From assembly GCA_050945155.1 (NCBI GenBank), contig JBMNSK010000049.1, positions 1 through 6,449 on the forward strand: a DNA stretch of 6,449 nucleotides, given 5' to 3'. The translations under genes were made by a program, and so were the position numbers. The notes beneath the pieces are model-generated. The model had not been told where the DNA came from and ran no database searches. It worked only from the letters and a program-made list of their open reading frames with translations. Source of the DNA: JBMNSK01 sp050945155. GTDB lineage: Bacteria > Actinomycetota > Coriobacteriia > Coriobacteriales > Eggerthellaceae. Shown one piece after another: positions 4,482-6,449 of this stretch (position 1 is the first letter of the stretch; the number at the start of each line of letters is the position of its first letter).

Positions 4482-6365
4482 ATGAATAGACGCAGACAAC
4501 AACGTGAATCCCGTGCACATCCTGTGAAATGGACCTTGGCTTTTATCGCTATAGCCATATGTCTCATGGGCTTTGTAGCATCATTTGCACTCGAGCGTGC
4601 CGCCGCCGAGTGGACCCAAGACTTACCGAGCGTAAACAACATGAGCGAACTTGAAAACGCAAGTGAGTCTCATATGCTCGCCGCAGACGGAAAGACCGAC
4701 CTGGCAAGCTTTCAGCTGGAAAAGCGCAAGCCTGTGAAGTATAAAAATATCAATCCCTATGCCATCCAGGGCACCATCGATGTTGAGGACACTCGCTTTT
4801 ACGAGCATAACGGCGTAGATCAAAAGGGAATTTTAAGAGCGCTTGTTAATAACCTCGTCGGGACCGATATCGAAGGTGCGTCCACCATCACACAGCAGTT
4901 GGTACGCAATACGCTTTTATCACAAGAGGCGGACGAAATTTCCCTTAAGCGCAAAGTACGGGAAGGTCAGCTCGCCCTCGACGTAGAAAAGGCCTATTCA
5001 AAAGAAGAAATTCTTACCATGTATTTGAACACCATCAACTATGGTGATGGCTGCTACGGCATTGAGGCGGCGGCACAAAACTACTTCCAGAAGTCAAATA
5101 CCGAACTTTCGCTTGCAGAAGTTGCAACCCTCATTGGCATTCCGCAGTCTCCGACCAATTTCAATCCAAAAGAAAATCCCGAGGCCTGCTTGAAGCGCCG
5201 CAATACGGTCCTTGATACTATGCTCGAAAGAGGAACCATATCGCAGGAAGAACACGATAAAGCTCGAGATTCTGACCTGAACTTAAATCCATCAGATTCA
5301 TCGCAAGACTCTGGCATCTATGATGCCCCCTACTTCACGAGCTACGTCCGTTCTCTTCTTATGGAAACAAACAATGAGTTTGGTTGTTCGTATGCTGACC
5401 TTTTCCAAGGCGGCCTTACTATCTACACCACGCTTGACACGCGGATGCAGGATTGCGCCGATAAAGCTTGCAAGAGCCAGTATGACCGCATGAGTGATGA
5501 TTTAGATATCGCGCTTGTAGCGACCGACCCGTCTACTGGCGCTATTCGCGCCATGGTTGGCGGCAAGGACTTCGATAAAGACCAGTGGAACATTGCAACC
5601 CAAGGAGGAAGACCGGCCGGTTCTGCTTTTAAAACCTTTACCCTAACGGCAGCGATTGAAGAAGGCATTGACCCGAATTCCACCATTGACTGCAGCTCCC
5701 CACTCACTATGGAAGACGGCAACAAGCTTTCAAACTTTGGCGGAGCTGACTACGGCACAAGAACCATTGCAGACGCGACTGCAATCTCCTCAAATACAGG
5801 CTACTACCGTCTTGCGCAGAAAGTCGGCGGCGATAAGGTTGCCGAAACCGCTCACCGCATGGGTATTGAGTCAGACCTACCGGACTACCCCATTATCACC
5901 CTGGGAACCGAAAATGTAACACCCCTTGAAATGGCTGGAGCCTACGGCACACTCGCATCCGGCGGCATTAAGCACAAGCCCATTGCCATCACCAAGATTG
6001 TCGACAAGGATGGAAAAGTTCTTTACGAAGCATCTACAACCGGCGAACGCGTCTTAGATGAACAAGTGGCTTCTCAGGTAACTGATGTGCTTCGCGGCGT
6101 TTTTGACCACGGCACCGCAAGCGGAGCTAGTCCGTCAAACGGTCAGCCCGTCGCTGGTAAAACAGGAACGGGGCAAGAGTTCAGAGACCACTGGCTTGTT
6201 GGATATAGTCCGACCCTGGTCTGTGCAACTTGGATTGGAAACCGCGATTACAGCTCGACAAGCTCTTCGATTACCTGTAACGCCTTATGGAAAGACTTTA
6301 TGAGCAGAGCCCTTGCCGGCACTTCTATTACTGACTTTCCGTACTACGAAACGTCCTCATACTAG
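4482..6365 (+). CDS. Class A penicillin-binding protein (bifunctional glycosyltransferase/transpeptidase, PonA/PBP1 type)
   Basis: It polymerises lipid II into glycan strands and crosslinks stem peptides on the outer face of the membrane. The 627-residue protein has a short basic cytoplasmic tail (1-16), one membrane segment (about 17-37), then a GT51 domain. That domain has catalytic E102 in EDTRFYEHNG, the GASTITQQLVRN motif (132-143), second acid E161 in RKVREGQLALD, and YSKEEILTMYLN (172-183). The transpeptidase domain carries all three penicilloyl-serine motifs: S381-A-F-K384, S436-S-N438 and K560-T-G-T563. The protein ends soon after, with no PASTA or other C-terminal extension. Eight cysteines lie outside the membrane segment (C191, C236, C302, C325, C330, C404, C581, C599), so disulfides are possible. 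It is divergent from the U32 gene and convergent with the next gene. No properly spaced ribosome site precedes the ATG. In-frame GTG at codon 15 is an alternative start, but it would remove most of the basic tail. Confidence 0.96.
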   Translation: MNRRRQQRESRAHPVKWTLAFIAIAICLMGFVASFALERAAAEWTQDLPSVNNMSELENASESHMLAADGKTDLASFQLEKRKPVKYKNINPYAIQGTIDVEDTRFYEHNGVDQKGILRALVNNLVGTDIEGASTITQQLVRNTLLSQEADEISLKRKVREGQLALDVEKAYSKEEILTMYLNTINYGDGCYGIEAAAQNYFQKSNTELSLAEVATLIGIPQSPTNFNPKENPEACLKRRNTVLDTMLERGTISQEEHDKARDSDLNLNPSDSSQDSGIYDAPYFTSYVRSLLMETNNEFGCSYADLFQGGLTIYTTLDTRMQDCADKACKSQYDRMSDDLDIALVATDPSTGAIRAMVGGKDFDKDQWNIATQGGRPAGSAFKTFTLTAAIEEGIDPNSTIDCSSPLTMEDGNKLSNFGGADYGTRTIADATAISSNTGYYRLAQKVGGDKVAETAHRMGIESDLPDYPIITLGTENVTPLEMAGAYGTLASGGIKHKPIAITKIVDKDGKVLYEASTTGERVLDEQVASQVTDVLRGVFDHGTASGASPSNGQPVAGKTGTGQEFRDHWLVGYSPTLVCATWIGNRDYSSTSSSITCNALWKDFMSRALAGTSITDFPYYETSSY

Positions 6366-6371
6366 GCAGCA

Positions 6372-6449
6372 CTACTTCGCTTCAGAAGCGGCTTTATCAG
6401 CTTCTTCGAGTTTCGAGATACCGTCGTCATAGAGTTTCTGAACATCTGA
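6372..6449 (-). CDS. C-terminal end of an unidentified protein (partial)
   Basis: An open frame enters from the right edge on the minus strand and ends at TAG (6374-6372). The visible 25 residues begin SDVQKLYDDG and end with a lysine-, glutamate- and alanine-rich stretch (EEADKAASEAK) that looks like a charged helical tail. Codon use resembles the neighbours, and the stop falls 6 bases from the convergent penicillin-binding protein stop, as expected for adjacent real genes. Too little is present to name a family. Confidence 0.6.
   Translation of the reverse strand, partial: SDVQKLYDDGISKLEEADKAASEAK
6378..6390. terminator. Weak hairpin at the convergent gene ends
   Basis: CGCTTC and GAAGCG form a near-perfect palindrome (effectively CGCT/AGCG around a 5-base loop) 13 bases after the penicillin-binding protein stop, followed on the plus strand by GGCTTT. 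It lies inside the coding end of the convergent gene. It could help end plus-strand transcription, but the stem is short and the T-run is poor. Confidence 0.2.

Overview
The window carries three complete protein genes, the tail of a fourth, and at its left edge a stretch that looks like the promoter and leader region of a ribosomal RNA operon whose first gene would lie just outside. The genes are ordinary bacterial housekeeping types. Base composition is intermediate. The long two-part U32 protein and the actinobacterial look of the penicillin-binding protein would fit a moderate-GC member of the Actinobacteria such as the class Coriobacteriia. That placement is an impression from protein style, not from a search, and is low confidence.

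Layout. From about 420 down to 1 on the minus strand there is a strong symmetrical hairpin (the likely tyrS terminator), then two well-formed sigma-70-type promoters in tandem, then a leader with boxA-like sequence and hairpins running off the left edge. From 1682 to 471 (minus) lies a complete tyrosyl-tRNA synthetase. The 162-base gap at 1683-1844 holds a terminator-like hairpin, three regularly spaced direct repeats, and an extended -10 element plus Shine-Dalgarno site for tyrS. From 4373 to 1845 (minus) lies an 842-residue U32 'peptidase' family protein of the RlhA type. A 108-base divergent intergenic region (4374-4481) separates it from a class A penicillin-binding protein on the plus strand (4482-6365). 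The last 78 bases hold the C-terminal end of an unidentified minus-strand gene, convergent with the penicillin-binding protein gene and only 6 bases away.

How the parts relate. The minus-strand genes share a translation theme: tRNA charging, a likely RNA-hydroxylating U32 enzyme, and an inferred rRNA operon downstream, all co-directional. The penicillin-binding protein is a separate, divergently transcribed cell-wall synthesis gene. I found no defence system, mobile element, CRISPR array or clear novel system. The points most worth a second look are regulatory: the tandem promoters at the left edge, the 25-base-period repeats upstream of tyrS, and the compact divergent promoter at 4429-4482, where the penicillin-binding protein may be made from a leaderless mRNA.
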